DNA of 64,000 bases from assembly GCA_963801185.1 (NCBI GenBank), contig CAWDDW010000003.1:1984001-2048000 (forward strand), given 5' to 3'. Made by a program: the position numbers and the translations under genes. Origin of the DNA: Palsa-601 sp963801185 (GTDB lineage Bacteria; Actinomycetota; Acidimicrobiia; Acidimicrobiales; Bog-793). Of the stretch, positions 54,892 through 63,185 are shown one piece after another (the first letter of the stretch is position 1; each line of letters begins with the position of its first letter). The notes beneath the pieces are model-generated. The model had not been told where the DNA came from. It searched no databases and worked only from the letters and a program-made list of their open reading frames with translations.

Positions 54892-55017
54892 GCCGCGTCT
54901 AGGCGGGTGCGGGGGCTTTCGGAGTACGCCCGCACTGTGCTCGGCAGGTCCAGTCGGCGAGAATTGGGGCTCCCAGGCTGGTGTGCGGCGTTTACGGCGA
55001 GGCCCTTTCGATGGCCT

Positions 55018-55644
55018 TCAAGCTCCTTTGATCACCGTATACACGACGCGGTCCGCGACGTACTCGAGGTCGTCACCGATCCGCGCGTAGCGCCGGTACA
55101 GCTCCCTTCGAGCCGTGATCTCGCGCACTTCCCCCTCCTTTGCCTCCTTGAGGAGCTCGGACATCGCCCGCCGGTAGGTCCGCTCGATGTCACGCTGGGT
55201 CGAGATGGCTCTTTCTGCCGCCGCGGTAGCGCCTGTCGTGTCGACGGCGATCAATTTGAATGCTTCGGTCAGCTCCTTCGTGCCGGCGAGCAGCTCCTCG
55301 GCCATGTCCGCCATCGACTTGTCAGGTGTCACCGCGAGGACCTCGGCTTCCCTCACGAGGTTCTTGGCGGAGTTGATGAGCCTGTCGAGGCGTTCGGAGA
55401 GCTCGAACAGGTCTTCTGGGTTCACTGGCGTGACGAACGTCTGGCGGATGGCACGCAACAGGGCGCGGCGGGCGGTGTCCGCTTCGTGCTCGCTGCTCCG
55501 GACTTCGTTCGCCGCCTCTTCCTGGCCCTGCGACCACCGTAGGAAGGCTTCCATGCCCCGGGTCGTGACCTCACCTTGCTCAGTGAGGGACGCGACGACA
55601 TCGGACGAGTCTGTGAGGAACCATCTGCGCCATGGGCGTTTCAT
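55018..55644 (-). CDS. DUF47/PhoU-like phosphate transport accessory protein
   Basis: 208-residue all-helical protein of the DUF47 (PhoU-like, YkaA) family, which accompanies PiT-type phosphate transporters and probably regulates them. RRWFLTDSSDVVASL at the N-terminus, ANEVRSSEHEADTARRALL with the E-x3-D metal-binding pattern, and RLINSAKNLVREAEVL are visible. The ATG lies directly at the stop of the PiT gene (55644/55645), so the two are co-translated. Confidence 0.88.
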   Translation of the reverse strand: MKRPWRRWFLTDSSDVVASLTEQGEVTTRGMEAFLRWSQGQEEAANEVRSSEHEADTARRALLRAIRQTFVTPVNPEDLFELSERLDRLINSAKNLVREAEVLAVTPDKSMADMAEELLAGTKELTEAFKLIAVDTTGATAAAERAISTQRDIERTYRRAMSELLKEAKEGEVREITARRELYRRYARIGDDLEYVADRVVYTVIKGA

Positions 55645-56640
55645 CTAGGAGATCCTCCAACATTCGAGCGCCAGCGCGCCGAGGACGGCGCTCGCCGGGA
55701 GCGTGACGGCCCACGAGAGGCCGATCTCTCTCACCACTCCCCAGCCGACATGGTGGACCCTCGCGCCGAGCCCCACCCCGACGACCGCGGGTGCCACGAC
55801 ATCGGTCGTGCTGACCGGCGCGCCAAGCAGCGATGCCGCCAGGACGATACCCGCAGAAGATCCCTGGCTCACGAGACCGTCCAGTGGGCTGATGCGATAG
55901 ATGAGCCTCCCAAGCGTCCGCACCACACGCCAACCGCCAAGGCTCGTGCCGAACGCAAGGGAGCAGGCGCAGAGCAGGGCGACCCAGAGTGGGACCGCGA
56001 GGCTGCTCAGGTGGCCCGTGGCAACGAGTGAGAGCGTCATGAGCCCCATCGCCTTCTGGGCGTCGTTGGATCCGTGGGCGAAGGACAGCAGTGCCGTGGT
56101 GACCCATTCCGCGCGCCGAATCGAGGGCACGATCTCCCGGGTCGCACGACGGAGCAGGCGCCGGGCGATCCACAGCACCCCAACCGCCACCGGAACGGCG
56201 ACGATGGCCGAGAGGATCAGCCAGACGAGTACCCCGAGGACCCCGGACGGGCGGAGGCCGCTCATGCCTCCCCAGTGAACCGCTCGGGCACCCGCGTTCG
56301 CGAGAGCGGCGCCGGCCAGTGCGCCTACGAGGCAATGGCCCGAGGAGCAGGGCAGACCTAGCACGAACGTGAATACGTTCCAGACGATGGCGCCGCACAT
56401 CGCGGCCAATGCGACACCGACCAGGCGATGCTGGTCCAGGCTCACGACGCCCCCGACTGTGGCGGCCACCGCCCTGCCGGCGAGGAGCGCGCCGGCGACG
56501 TGGAAGATCACTGAGATCGCTACCGCCGACCGTGGCCGGAGCGCCCGCGTGACGATCGGCGCGGCAATGGCGTTGCCCGCGTCGTGGAGGCCGTTGATCA
56601 GCGCGTAACCGACTCCGAGAGCGATCAGGACGACGATCAC
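55645..56640 (-). CDS. PiT-family inorganic phosphate transporter
   Basis: 331-residue low-affinity phosphate permease with about ten helices. The two inverted PHO4 repeats are seen as YALINGLHDAGNAIAAPIVT near the N-terminus and SFAHGSNDAQKAMGLM in the second half, each with the GxNDxxN-like core, plus LGLPCSSGHCLVGALAG. It is shorter than E. coli PitA (499 aa), like many actinobacterial PiT proteins. Upstream, a box at 56764-56778 points toward it, 124 bp from the ATG, suggesting it belongs to the hypoxia response. Confidence 0.92.
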   Translation of the reverse strand: MIVVLIALGVGYALINGLHDAGNAIAAPIVTRALRPRSAVAISVIFHVAGALLAGRAVAATVGGVVSLDQHRLVGVALAAMCGAIVWNVFTFVLGLPCSSGHCLVGALAGAALANAGARAVHWGGMSGLRPSGVLGVLVWLILSAIVAVPVAVGVLWIARRLLRRATREIVPSIRRAEWVTTALLSFAHGSNDAQKAMGLMTLSLVATGHLSSLAVPLWVALLCACSLAFGTSLGGWRVVRTLGRLIYRISPLDGLVSQGSSAGIVLAASLLGAPVSTTDVVAPAVVGVGLGARVHHVGWGVVREIGLSWAVTLPASAVLGALALECWRIS

Positions 56641-56763
56641 CGGCTAGCCCCATTGGTCGGGGGCGAGGCGCCGGTCACCGCGAGGGCGACCGCTCGTAGC
56701 TCGCTCACCTGCTCACTCTTGCACGCTGAAACCCCGGCTGCCTGGACTCGACCGCCGGCTCGC

Positions 56764-56778
56764 AGGGCCAAAGGTCAC
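56764..56778 (-). promoter_or_regulatory. DosR/DevR-type box upstream of PiT transporter
   Basis: Minus-strand GTGACCTTTGGCCCT, 12 of 15 matches, pointing toward the PiT-DUF47 operon, 124 bp away. Ten bases separate it from the opposite-facing box at 56789. Confidence 0.65.
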
Positions 56779-56788
56779 TATTTGGTTT

Positions 56789-56803
56789 GAACCGTTCGGC
56801 CCT
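56789..56803 (+). promoter_or_regulatory. DosR/DevR-type box upstream of the 100-aa orphan
   Basis: GAACCGTTCGGCCCT, 11 of 15 matches with an intact TTCGGCCCT right half, 70 bp before the start at 56873 and pointing toward it. Confidence 0.62.
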
Positions 56804-56872
56804 GTTGCGATGCAGGTCGGGGCGCGGATGATGTCCTGCAGATAGCGACTGCCCGCAAGGAGGACGAGTCTG

Positions 56873-57175
56873 ATGGTGACCGCATTGCTCGAGAAGCAGG
56901 GACCGGCAGATCCGATCGAGGCCGTAGCGATCCCCGTCTTTGAGCGGGTGGAGAGTCTGGTAGGCGCGGCGATCCGCCTGGCTGTCGACCCGACGATGCA
57001 ACCCCGTGACCGTGTGCGCGAGATCGAGGGCCTGTCCAGTCACGACTCGGCGCTCCTCGGACGGGCCTGGTTGCGGGTGCAGCTCGGTCGTGCCCGTAGC
57101 GACAGCCGGGTCGTGTCCGAAGCCGAAGCCATCTTGCGCGCTGCTCTGAACGACGAGGCGGCCCACGCGAGCTGA
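56873..57175 (+). CDS. small orphan protein controlled by a DosR-type box
   Basis: 100-residue, probably helical cytoplasmic protein with no family recognised. It is acidic and Ala/Arg/Glu-rich with no cysteine or membrane helix; heptad-like leucine and valine spacing in IEAVAIPVFERVESLVGAAI suggests amphipathic helices. ATG 56873 follows AAGGAGGACGAGTCTG, a good ribosome site. The upstream box and its isolation from the SCO1 operon (37-bp gap, own promoter) make it a candidate new member of the hypoxia regulon. Confidence 0.75.
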   Translation: MVTALLEKQGPADPIEAVAIPVFERVESLVGAAIRLAVDPTMQPRDRVREIEGLSSHDSALLGRAWLRVQLGRARSDSRVVSEAEAILRAALNDEAAHAS

Positions 57176-57212
57176 CTCCGCAGTTCGGCCTCGGACGGTA
57201 GCCTGTCCCGCC

Positions 57213-58046
57213 GTGGGTTCTGCTGGTGTGGTGTCGGAGGCCGAGCGTGCCGCTGCTCTCGCAGAACGGCCACCGAAAGTGCCCCGCACGGCCGTGGCCT
57301 GGACTGTTGTCGCGTGCTTGGCACTCGGCTTAGGAGGGCTCGTCCTCGACCACTTCTTCGGTGGCCCCGTAGGCAAGTCTGCGCCGCTCCCGACCGGCAC
57401 GGATCCACCATCGCTTAACACGAGCGCCCCGTCGAGCGGCTCGGTGCCGCCGGGGCTCTCGGCGTCGGTGGGGGCCATGATGTTATTGAAGGGTGCGGGA
57501 CCGGGAAAGGCGTCGGAGTTCTCGCTCACCTCACTCAGTGACCGACCCCTCTCGTTGTCCAGCTTTCGTGGCAAGGTGGTGGTGCTCTCGTTCTTCGACT
57601 CCCGGTGCGACGACATCTGCCCGGTGCTCGAGCGCGAGCTCACAGATGCGATGGCCGCGTTGAGCAAGAAGGGCGAGGCGGATCAAGTGGAGTTCGTGAC
57701 GGTCAACACCGACCCGCTCGCGACATCGCTCAGCTCGACCGCTCCGGCTGAGAGACCGATGGTGGGCACGAAGGACTGGCAGTACTTGACGGGCTCGTTG
57801 CAGGCACTGGACTCGGTGTGGAAGTCGTACGGCATCACGGTAGAGGCACAGGCGAGCACCGACACTGTCTCTCACACCGACGCGATGTACTTCATCGACA
57901 AGACCGGAAGCTTGCGGGCTGAGGCCACTCCCTTCGCGGATCAGATCAGGAAAGGGAAGTTCACATTGCCCGTGTCCACCATCGAGAAGTTCGCCTCCGG
58001 CATCGCCTCGGAGTCGGAGTACCTGCTCACGGGCGCGCACACGTGA
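57213..58046 (+). CDS. SCO1/SenC-family copper chaperone for cytochrome c oxidase
   Basis: 277-residue membrane-anchored thioredoxin-fold protein that delivers copper to or reduces the CuA site of oxidase subunit II. One helix near residues 27-47 (VAWTVVACLALGLGGLVLDHF), a Ser/Pro-rich linker, then the SCO domain with CxxxC (DSRCDDICPVLER) and the third copper ligand in VSHTDAMYFID. GTG 57213 is the start used. It overlaps the following anchored protein by four bases (GTGA) and lies next to the cta operon on the opposite strand, in line with the role. Confidence 0.9.
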   Translation: MGSAGVVSEAERAAALAERPPKVPRTAVAWTVVACLALGLGGLVLDHFFGGPVGKSAPLPTGTDPPSLNTSAPSSGSVPPGLSASVGAMMLLKGAGPGKASEFSLTSLSDRPLSLSSFRGKVVVLSFFDSRCDDICPVLERELTDAMAALSKKGEADQVEFVTVNTDPLATSLSSTAPAERPMVGTKDWQYLTGSLQALDSVWKSYGITVEAQASTDTVSHTDAMYFIDKTGSLRAEATPFADQIRKGKFTLPVSTIEKFASGIASESEYLLTGAHT

Positions 58047-58657
58047 GCGAGCCGGCCGGAGGCCCGGTGCCTTGGTACAAGAGGCGGCGAACCCTGGTGA
58101 TCGGCGTCATCCTCCTGATCGCGGCGGTGACGGTCGTGACCGATCTCCCGCAGAACGCGTCGCGCGGGGTCCAGGTCGGGAGCGACACCACCGTCGTCAA
58201 CTCCGTCAACGCTTCGGTCAAGTCCTGTGCTTTCGCTGTCCATGAGAGCCTTGGCCTCTACGGTGAGGAGAAGACGGACAAACTGACAGCGTCGGAGCGG
58301 GCCCAGGTCCCGTCCCTCCTCGGAGACGACCAGGCAGCGTGTTCATTCACGAACGACGACATCTACACTCTCTCGAACATCGAGGTCCCAGGCTCAGCAG
58401 CGGGGAAGTACCTCGAGCGGCTCGTCGGTACCGTGACGACCTGGGCCACATCGGACGCGCTGGCGGCGATCGAGGCGATCCAGACTCTGTGGGCCTCGCC
58501 TTCCGATGCGAAGGCGGTCAGGGCGCTCGGCGTGGCGGAGAAGAGGCTGATCGACGATCGGACCATCGCGCTGACGGACGTGCAGGCCGCGGACAAGGTA
58601 CTGAAAGCCCACCTACCCGCGCTCGGGCTCCCGGCAGTGCGCTTGACCGCAGGGTGA
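58043..58657 (+). CDS. membrane-anchored extracytoplasmic protein next to SCO1
   Basis: 204-residue protein with a single N-terminal helix (TLVIGVILLIAAVTVVTDL, about 17-35) and an extracytoplasmic domain rich in Ala, Thr and Asp. Two cysteines (VKSCAFAV and QAACSFTN) could form a disulfide. The C-terminal half looks helical. No family recognised. Translational coupling with SCO1 (GTGA overlap) and the neighbouring cta operon suggest a part in oxidase maturation; this is inference from context. Confidence 0.72.
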   Translation: MSEPAGGPVPWYKRRRTLVIGVILLIAAVTVVTDLPQNASRGVQVGSDTTVVNSVNASVKSCAFAVHESLGLYGEEKTDKLTASERAQVPSLLGDDQAACSFTNDDIYTLSNIEVPGSAAGKYLERLVGTVTTWATSDALAAIEAIQTLWASPSDAKAVRALGVAEKRLIDDRTIALTDVQAADKVLKAHLPALGLPAVRLTAG

Positions 58658-58684
58658 CGCCTGCTCGAGTTCGCCGCCACTTCG

Positions 58685-59419
58685 TCAGGACGCCGGCGAC
58701 TCGTTGCGCAGCCACACGGTGAGGCTGGTGAACACGACCGGCACGAAGGCCACGGCCGCCATGAACCACAGGACCCCGGCGGTCAGCTGCTGATCGGCTG
58801 CCGCGCTGATGGTTCGGTGCGCGACGTGAGAGTAGACGCTGTACATGTCCGAATTGGCGAGGCCCACGAGATAGGCGAGCACCCAGATCGTCCACATGGT
58901 GATCGCAGCGAGGGCGATACGGGCGAAGTGGGGCAGGCGAGGCGACATCGGCGACGAGGGCACGCACTCGAGCCAGATCACCACTCCCGCCGGTACCAGC
59001 GTGACCGCCTCGGCGAGTAAGAGCCAGCGATCCCGAGCGAGGCGATCGACGAGCGCAGGCAGGCGCCACACGACGAAGACGGCGAGTGAAGGAAGGACGA
59101 GAGCGCCGGCGCGCCACATGGACGATTCGCGATGGCGTACAGCCTCGAGCCGCTCCAGCCATGGGCCGAGCCCGAGCAGCCGCCACGGCGCCCCGAGGGC
59201 GGTGAGAGCGGGGACCACGATCGCGAGGAGGCAGTACTGAAGGGCCTCCAGGCTCGAGTAGCGCGCCGACCAGGACGACAACGGCGGACCGACCGCCAGG
59301 GCGAGGGCGCAGAGCGCGGCCAAAGACAGCAGAGGTCGCGAGGCCCTGGCGTGCCCGGGCGGCGGCATGGGGTGCTGCGCGTCAGTCTCCGGGCCGCTCA
59401 AAGCGGCCCGGTCGCTCAC
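58685..59419 (-). CDS. ctaG: cytochrome c oxidase assembly factor CtaG (caa3-type)
   Basis: 244-residue membrane protein of the caa3_CtaG family with about six to seven helices; YSSLEALQYCLLAIVVPALTALGAP and the closing DQQLTAGVLWFMAAVAFVPV, the latter with the conserved D-Q-Q, are typical. It assists assembly of the CuB centre of oxidase. GTG 59419 overlaps the stop of the small membrane gene upstream. Last gene of the cta operon. Confidence 0.88.
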   Translation of the reverse strand: MSDRAALSGPETDAQHPMPPPGHARASRPLLSLAALCALALAVGPPLSSWSARYSSLEALQYCLLAIVVPALTALGAPWRLLGLGPWLERLEAVRHRESSMWRAGALVLPSLAVFVVWRLPALVDRLARDRWLLLAEAVTLVPAGVVIWLECVPSSPMSPRLPHFARIALAAITMWTIWVLAYLVGLANSDMYSVYSHVAHRTISAAADQQLTAGVLWFMAAVAFVPVVFTSLTVWLRNESPAS

Positions 59420-59529
59420 AGAGTCGACCGGCGGCGGAAGAACGCCACCACGAGGACGACGATGAACGTCCCAAGCGGAATCACCACGGTGAGCGCCTGA
59501 GGGCCCGTCCAGGAGGTTGCAGCCAGCAC
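59416..59529 (-). CDS. 37-residue single-pass membrane protein in cta operon
   Basis: Short gene of 37 residues, one transmembrane helix (TVVIPLGTFIVVLVVAFF, about 14-31) followed by RRR at the cytoplasmic side. The GTG at 59529 has a strong AAGGAGGT six bases upstream on the minus strand, and the stop overlaps the ctaG start (GTGA), so it is very likely expressed. It lies where a small subunit IV-type protein of actinobacterial oxidases is often encoded. No sequence family recognised. Confidence 0.75.
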   Translation of the reverse strand: MLAATSWTGPQALTVVIPLGTFIVVLVVAFFRRRSTL

Positions 59530-59540
59530 AGTCGACCTCC

Positions 59541-60230
59541 TTAGATCACGTAGAAGAGGAGCCAGAAGAAGATCTCGGAGGCTGCCACGAAGCACCAGAA
59601 CGCAGTGCAGCCCTCTGCGTTCGCCCGGAAGAGCTTGGCAGCCGGGAGGGGAGAGTCGGCGGTACCGCCCTCCTCCGCGAACGCCTTGCGCAACCGGAGG
59701 AAGCGAGCGAGCAGGGTCTCGGACCAGTAGGCCGAGCCGAGGATCGTGGCGATGTTCAACGCAGCCCAGCCGATGAAACAGGACGCGTAGCCGTTTGCGC
59801 CGGGGAAGAAGGGTAGCTGGGTCAGTTCGAAGATCTGCAGCGCGAGAGCGACCAGCCCGCACAGCACCGTCGTCCAACCAGCGACCTGCCAGTCGACCAT
59901 CTGGTTCGACTTGAGGCGCCGGATGCCGAGAACCGCCAGCCCCGCTGCGGCGACCATGAACGCCATGATCGCGGCACCGGTGGCCGTTGGCGCCGTGATG
60001 CCCTTCGGCCGCCACAGGTCGGCGTTGTCAGCGGAACGCAGGTAGAAGTAGGCGAACGCCAGCGAGGCGTAGGTGAACACGCCGATTCCGATCAGGAGGC
60101 GTGTTCCCGTCCAGATCGAGTCCTCCGCCGCCCGCAGCTCGTAGGCGAGCTCTTCGGGGGTCTCGGTGAGGCCGGACGTCGGAGCCTCGACGTCCGGGCG
60201 TGGGCCTTCGTCGCTCATTGTCTGACTCAT
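59541..60230 (-). CDS. ctaE: cytochrome c oxidase subunit III
   Basis: 229-residue subunit III of the haem-copper oxidase with five to seven helices; LLIGIGVFTYASLAFAYFYLRS, AIMAFMVAAAGLAVLGI and the C-terminal CTAFWCFVAASEIFFWLLFYVI are characteristic. Alternative in-frame ATG at 60218 exists. It follows ctaD by 18 bp in the operon cupredoxin-ctaC-ctaD-ctaE-small-ctaG. Confidence 0.9.
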   Translation of the reverse strand: MSQTMSDEGPRPDVEAPTSGLTETPEELAYELRAAEDSIWTGTRLLIGIGVFTYASLAFAYFYLRSADNADLWRPKGITAPTATGAAIMAFMVAAAGLAVLGIRRLKSNQMVDWQVAGWTTVLCGLVALALQIFELTQLPFFPGANGYASCFIGWAALNIATILGSAYWSETLLARFLRLRKAFAEEGGTADSPLPAAKLFRANAEGCTAFWCFVAASEIFFWLLFYVI

Positions 60231-60248
60231 TGTGTCGTTCCTCGCAGC

Positions 60249-62204
60249 TCAGGCCATCTCAGGCCGTGGATTGAGGCCAGCGCCGCCACTGGGGGCGCTG
60301 GTTCTGTGCGCGACGGGGGACAGGTCGGCGACCGGAACCGCGTCGGGCTCGCTGTAGTGATAGGGATCGTTCAACACGATCGGGATGCGGTCGAAGTTGT
60401 AGTACGGCACAGGCGTCGCCGTCTGCCACTCGAGCCCGAGCGAATGCCATGGGTTCGCCGGGGCCGGGCGGGGCTCGATGATGATCGTCCAGATGAAGTT
60501 GCCGACAAAGATCAGGAACGAGGCGCCGAGCAAGTACACGCTCACCGACGAGAAGTCGTTCCATGCCTGAAGGTTCGATGCGTACTCGAACACACGGCGG
60601 GGCTGACCGAGCAGTCCCACGATGAAGAGTGGGAAGAACGTCATGTTGAAGAAGATGAACATGGTCCAGAAATGGATCCGGCCCCACTTCTGGTCGAGCA
60701 TTCGGCCGGTGATCTTCGGGAGCCAGTAGTAGATGGCGGCGAACGTGGCGAAGATCAGGCCACCCATGATCGTGTAGTGGAAGTGGGCCATGACGAAGAA
60801 GCTGCCGTGGACTGTCACGTCGACGGGCACGTCTGACAGGAACACTCCGGTCACGCCGCCGATCAGGAAGTTGAACAGCATCCCGAGGCAGAACAGCATC
60901 GGAACGTCGAACCGGATCCTGGCCTTCCAGAGCGTCCCGAGCGTCACGAGGTAGATGAACCCGGTCGGGATCGAGATGAGCTCTGTCGTGAGCATGAACA
61001 GCGGCCGCATGTCGGGGTTGATCCCGCTCTGGAAGAGGTGGTGCTGCCAAACGAAGAACGAGAGCAAGGCGACGCCGAACATGCCGGCCGCCGCGACGCG
61101 GTACGCGAACAAGGGCTTTCGAGTAAAGACTGGCAGCATCTCGGCGACGATCCCGAAGCCGGGCAACGCCATGATGTACACCTCGGGGTGGCCGAAGAAC
61201 CAGAACAGGTTCTGCCACAGGAATGCGCTGCCCCCGCGCTCGGTGACGTAGAACGCTGTCTGCGCGGTCCGGTCGAGGATGCCGAAAAGGCCCGCTGCGA
61301 CGAGAGTGGGAGTGGCTAGGGTGAGCAGGGCAGAGGTCGCGAGAATCGACCACACGAAGATCGGCAGCCGCGACCAGGACATTCCCGGCGCCCGGTAGTG
61401 GATGATCGTGGCAATCAAGTTGAACCCGGCGAGGATCATGCCGAGGCCGATGACGGCGAAGCCGACCAGATACGAGTCCATTCCGCCGGCGCCCTGTGTC
61501 TGCAAGGGCGCGTATCCGGTCCACCCCGTCGGGAACCCGCCGAGAGGCAAAGCGGTGAGGATGACGAGGTAACCGGCCGTGAAGAGCCAGAACGACGAGG
61601 CCTCGACCCTCGGGAACGCCGTTCTCCGGCTGCCGATCATGAGCGGCACGAGGTAATTGCCGAGCGGGCCGACAACGAGCGACGAGGCCATCATCATCAT
61701 GATCGTGCCGTGTTCGCCGACGATGGCGATGTAGGTCCCTGGCCCGATTAGGTGGTTGGTCGGGTAGAGCAGCTCGGTGCGGATCGCCATGGCGAGCAGG
61801 CCGCCGGTGAAAAGGAACGTGAAGACGCCGAAGAAGTACTGGATCCCGACGACCTTGTGATCCGTCGAGAACCGCAGGAACTTCGTCCAACCGTCGACGG
61901 TCGCCTCCGGAGCGGGCTCGCGGCCGGCGATCTTGGCCAAGGGGTAGTTGAGGGCGCCGACGCCGAGCAGCCACCCGAAGGCCCCGAACCCAAGACCGAG
62001 GACTATGGCGATGTCGTTCTGGCCGCTCGCCCCGTTCACGTTGGCGTAGCCGGCGGCGATGAGGTTGCCGATCCAGTGGCCGAACAAGTAGCCCCCGACT
62101 GCTGCGATCGACGCAGTCAGGATGTTCTGGCCGAACCAGCTTGGGAGGGTGACGGTCGTGCCCGTGGTGACCGGGGCAGTACCTGTTGAGATTTCAGTTG
62201 CCAT
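60249..62204 (-). CDS. ctaD: cytochrome c oxidase subunit I
   Basis: Catalytic subunit of the aa3-type oxidase, reducing oxygen to water and pumping protons. Low-spin haem His and CuB/haem a3 residues are present: VGEHGTIMMMM, WFFGHPEVYIMALPGFG (the His-Tyr pair), and MAHFHYTIMGGLIF. The 651 residues exceed the usual 530-560: about 70 extra N-terminal residues form two extra helices (ILTASIAAVGGYLFGHWI and IVLGLGFGAFGWLLGVGAL). ATG 62204 is used. The extension is seen in some actinobacterial oxidases, and its function is not known. Confidence 0.95.
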   Translation of the reverse strand: MATEISTGTAPVTTGTTVTLPSWFGQNILTASIAAVGGYLFGHWIGNLIAAGYANVNGASGQNDIAIVLGLGFGAFGWLLGVGALNYPLAKIAGREPAPEATVDGWTKFLRFSTDHKVVGIQYFFGVFTFLFTGGLLAMAIRTELLYPTNHLIGPGTYIAIVGEHGTIMMMMASSLVVGPLGNYLVPLMIGSRRTAFPRVEASSFWLFTAGYLVILTALPLGGFPTGWTGYAPLQTQGAGGMDSYLVGFAVIGLGMILAGFNLIATIIHYRAPGMSWSRLPIFVWSILATSALLTLATPTLVAAGLFGILDRTAQTAFYVTERGGSAFLWQNLFWFFGHPEVYIMALPGFGIVAEMLPVFTRKPLFAYRVAAAGMFGVALLSFFVWQHHLFQSGINPDMRPLFMLTTELISIPTGFIYLVTLGTLWKARIRFDVPMLFCLGMLFNFLIGGVTGVFLSDVPVDVTVHGSFFVMAHFHYTIMGGLIFATFAAIYYWLPKITGRMLDQKWGRIHFWTMFIFFNMTFFPLFIVGLLGQPRRVFEYASNLQAWNDFSSVSVYLLGASFLIFVGNFIWTIIIEPRPAPANPWHSLGLEWQTATPVPYYNFDRIPIVLNDPYHYSEPDAVPVADLSPVAHRTSAPSGGAGLNPRPEMA

Positions 62205-62210
62205 CGCTGC

Positions 62211-63185
62211 TCACACCTTCACCTTCTGAGCGCCGTAGACCTGGATATTGCTGTACGGGTCGACGTTGTCGGGGTAGTAGCCGCCGTCGGCGCCGTTGGC
62301 GTCAGGCGTGTAGGTCCAGGCGAACGGCGGCAGGAGCTTCGTGTTTACCGCCAGCTGAGCGCTCGTTCGTGAGGCCCACTGTTCGAACTTGCTCTTGGTC
62401 AGGATGCGACCTGAGTTGTACATCGCGCCGTGCCAGAGACCGCAGAGCTCGTCACAGCGCACCACGAAGGAACCGAGTTGACTCGTGGTCGTGTAGGCGA
62501 CGTTGTCCGCTTGCGGGTTGGCGTCCGCCTTGACCCCGAGCTGGTACGCCCAGAAGTCATGGATCACGTCCAACGAGGTGACGTGAAAAGCGATCGTAGT
62601 GTCGTTCGGCAGGACGAGCGAGGTGGTCTCGAAGCCACCGAACGTCGGGTAGCGGTAGGTGAACTTCCACTGCTGTGCGATGACCTGGACGGGGAGCACG
62701 GTGCCCGACGTGGGGGTCCAGATCGGAGTCGGGCCCTCTCCGCCTCCGGCACCGGCCGGCACGATGAGCTGGACGGTGCCGAACACGAACAGAGCCATGA
62801 CGATGGCGGAAGTCGCCGCGATCCAGCCCGTTTGGACCCTCAGGTTGCTGTGGGAGCTCGCGTCGATCTCGGGGTCTCCTGAGAGCTTGCTGGCCCGCCA
62901 GTTGAACATTGCGTAGGCCATGTAGACCCAGACGCCGATCATCACAGGCAGCGCGATGACTATCAGGATGTTGAAGTCGAACTGGGCGCCCCCGGCGGAG
63001 GTCGTCATCTTGCCCGGTGGGACGTGAGGCCCGACGAGGAAATAGAAGAGCAGGTCGACTACGAGAGAGATGGCCGCCCAAATGGGGACCATCCTCCGGA
63101 AGGGGTGGTCTTCCCGGGGTCCACCTGCGGAGCCGCCAGGCGCGGCGGGTCCCGAAGAAGGGGCGTCAGGTGCTTGGCTCGACAT
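62211..63185 (-). CDS. ctaC: cytochrome c oxidase subunit II (CuA)
   Basis: 324-residue subunit II, accepting electrons from cytochrome c at the CuA centre. Two N-terminal helices (VPIWAAISLVVDLLFYFLVG, FNILIVIALPVMIGVWVYMAY), a third hydrophobic segment (AATSAIVMALFVFGTVQLI), then the cupredoxin with the CuA residues: His in LDVIHDFW and Cys-x3-Cys-x3-His in RCDELCGLWHG. No c-type haem (CxxCH) is fused. ATG 63185 overlaps the preceding cupredoxin gene's stop (TGATG), an unusual partner. Confidence 0.93.
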   Translation of the reverse strand: MSSQAPDAPSSGPAAPGGSAGGPREDHPFRRMVPIWAAISLVVDLLFYFLVGPHVPPGKMTTSAGGAQFDFNILIVIALPVMIGVWVYMAYAMFNWRASKLSGDPEIDASSHSNLRVQTGWIAATSAIVMALFVFGTVQLIVPAGAGGGEGPTPIWTPTSGTVLPVQVIAQQWKFTYRYPTFGGFETTSLVLPNDTTIAFHVTSLDVIHDFWAYQLGVKADANPQADNVAYTTTSQLGSFVVRCDELCGLWHGAMYNSGRILTKSKFEQWASRTSAQLAVNTKLLPPFAWTYTPDANGADGGYYPDNVDPYSNIQVYGAQKVKV

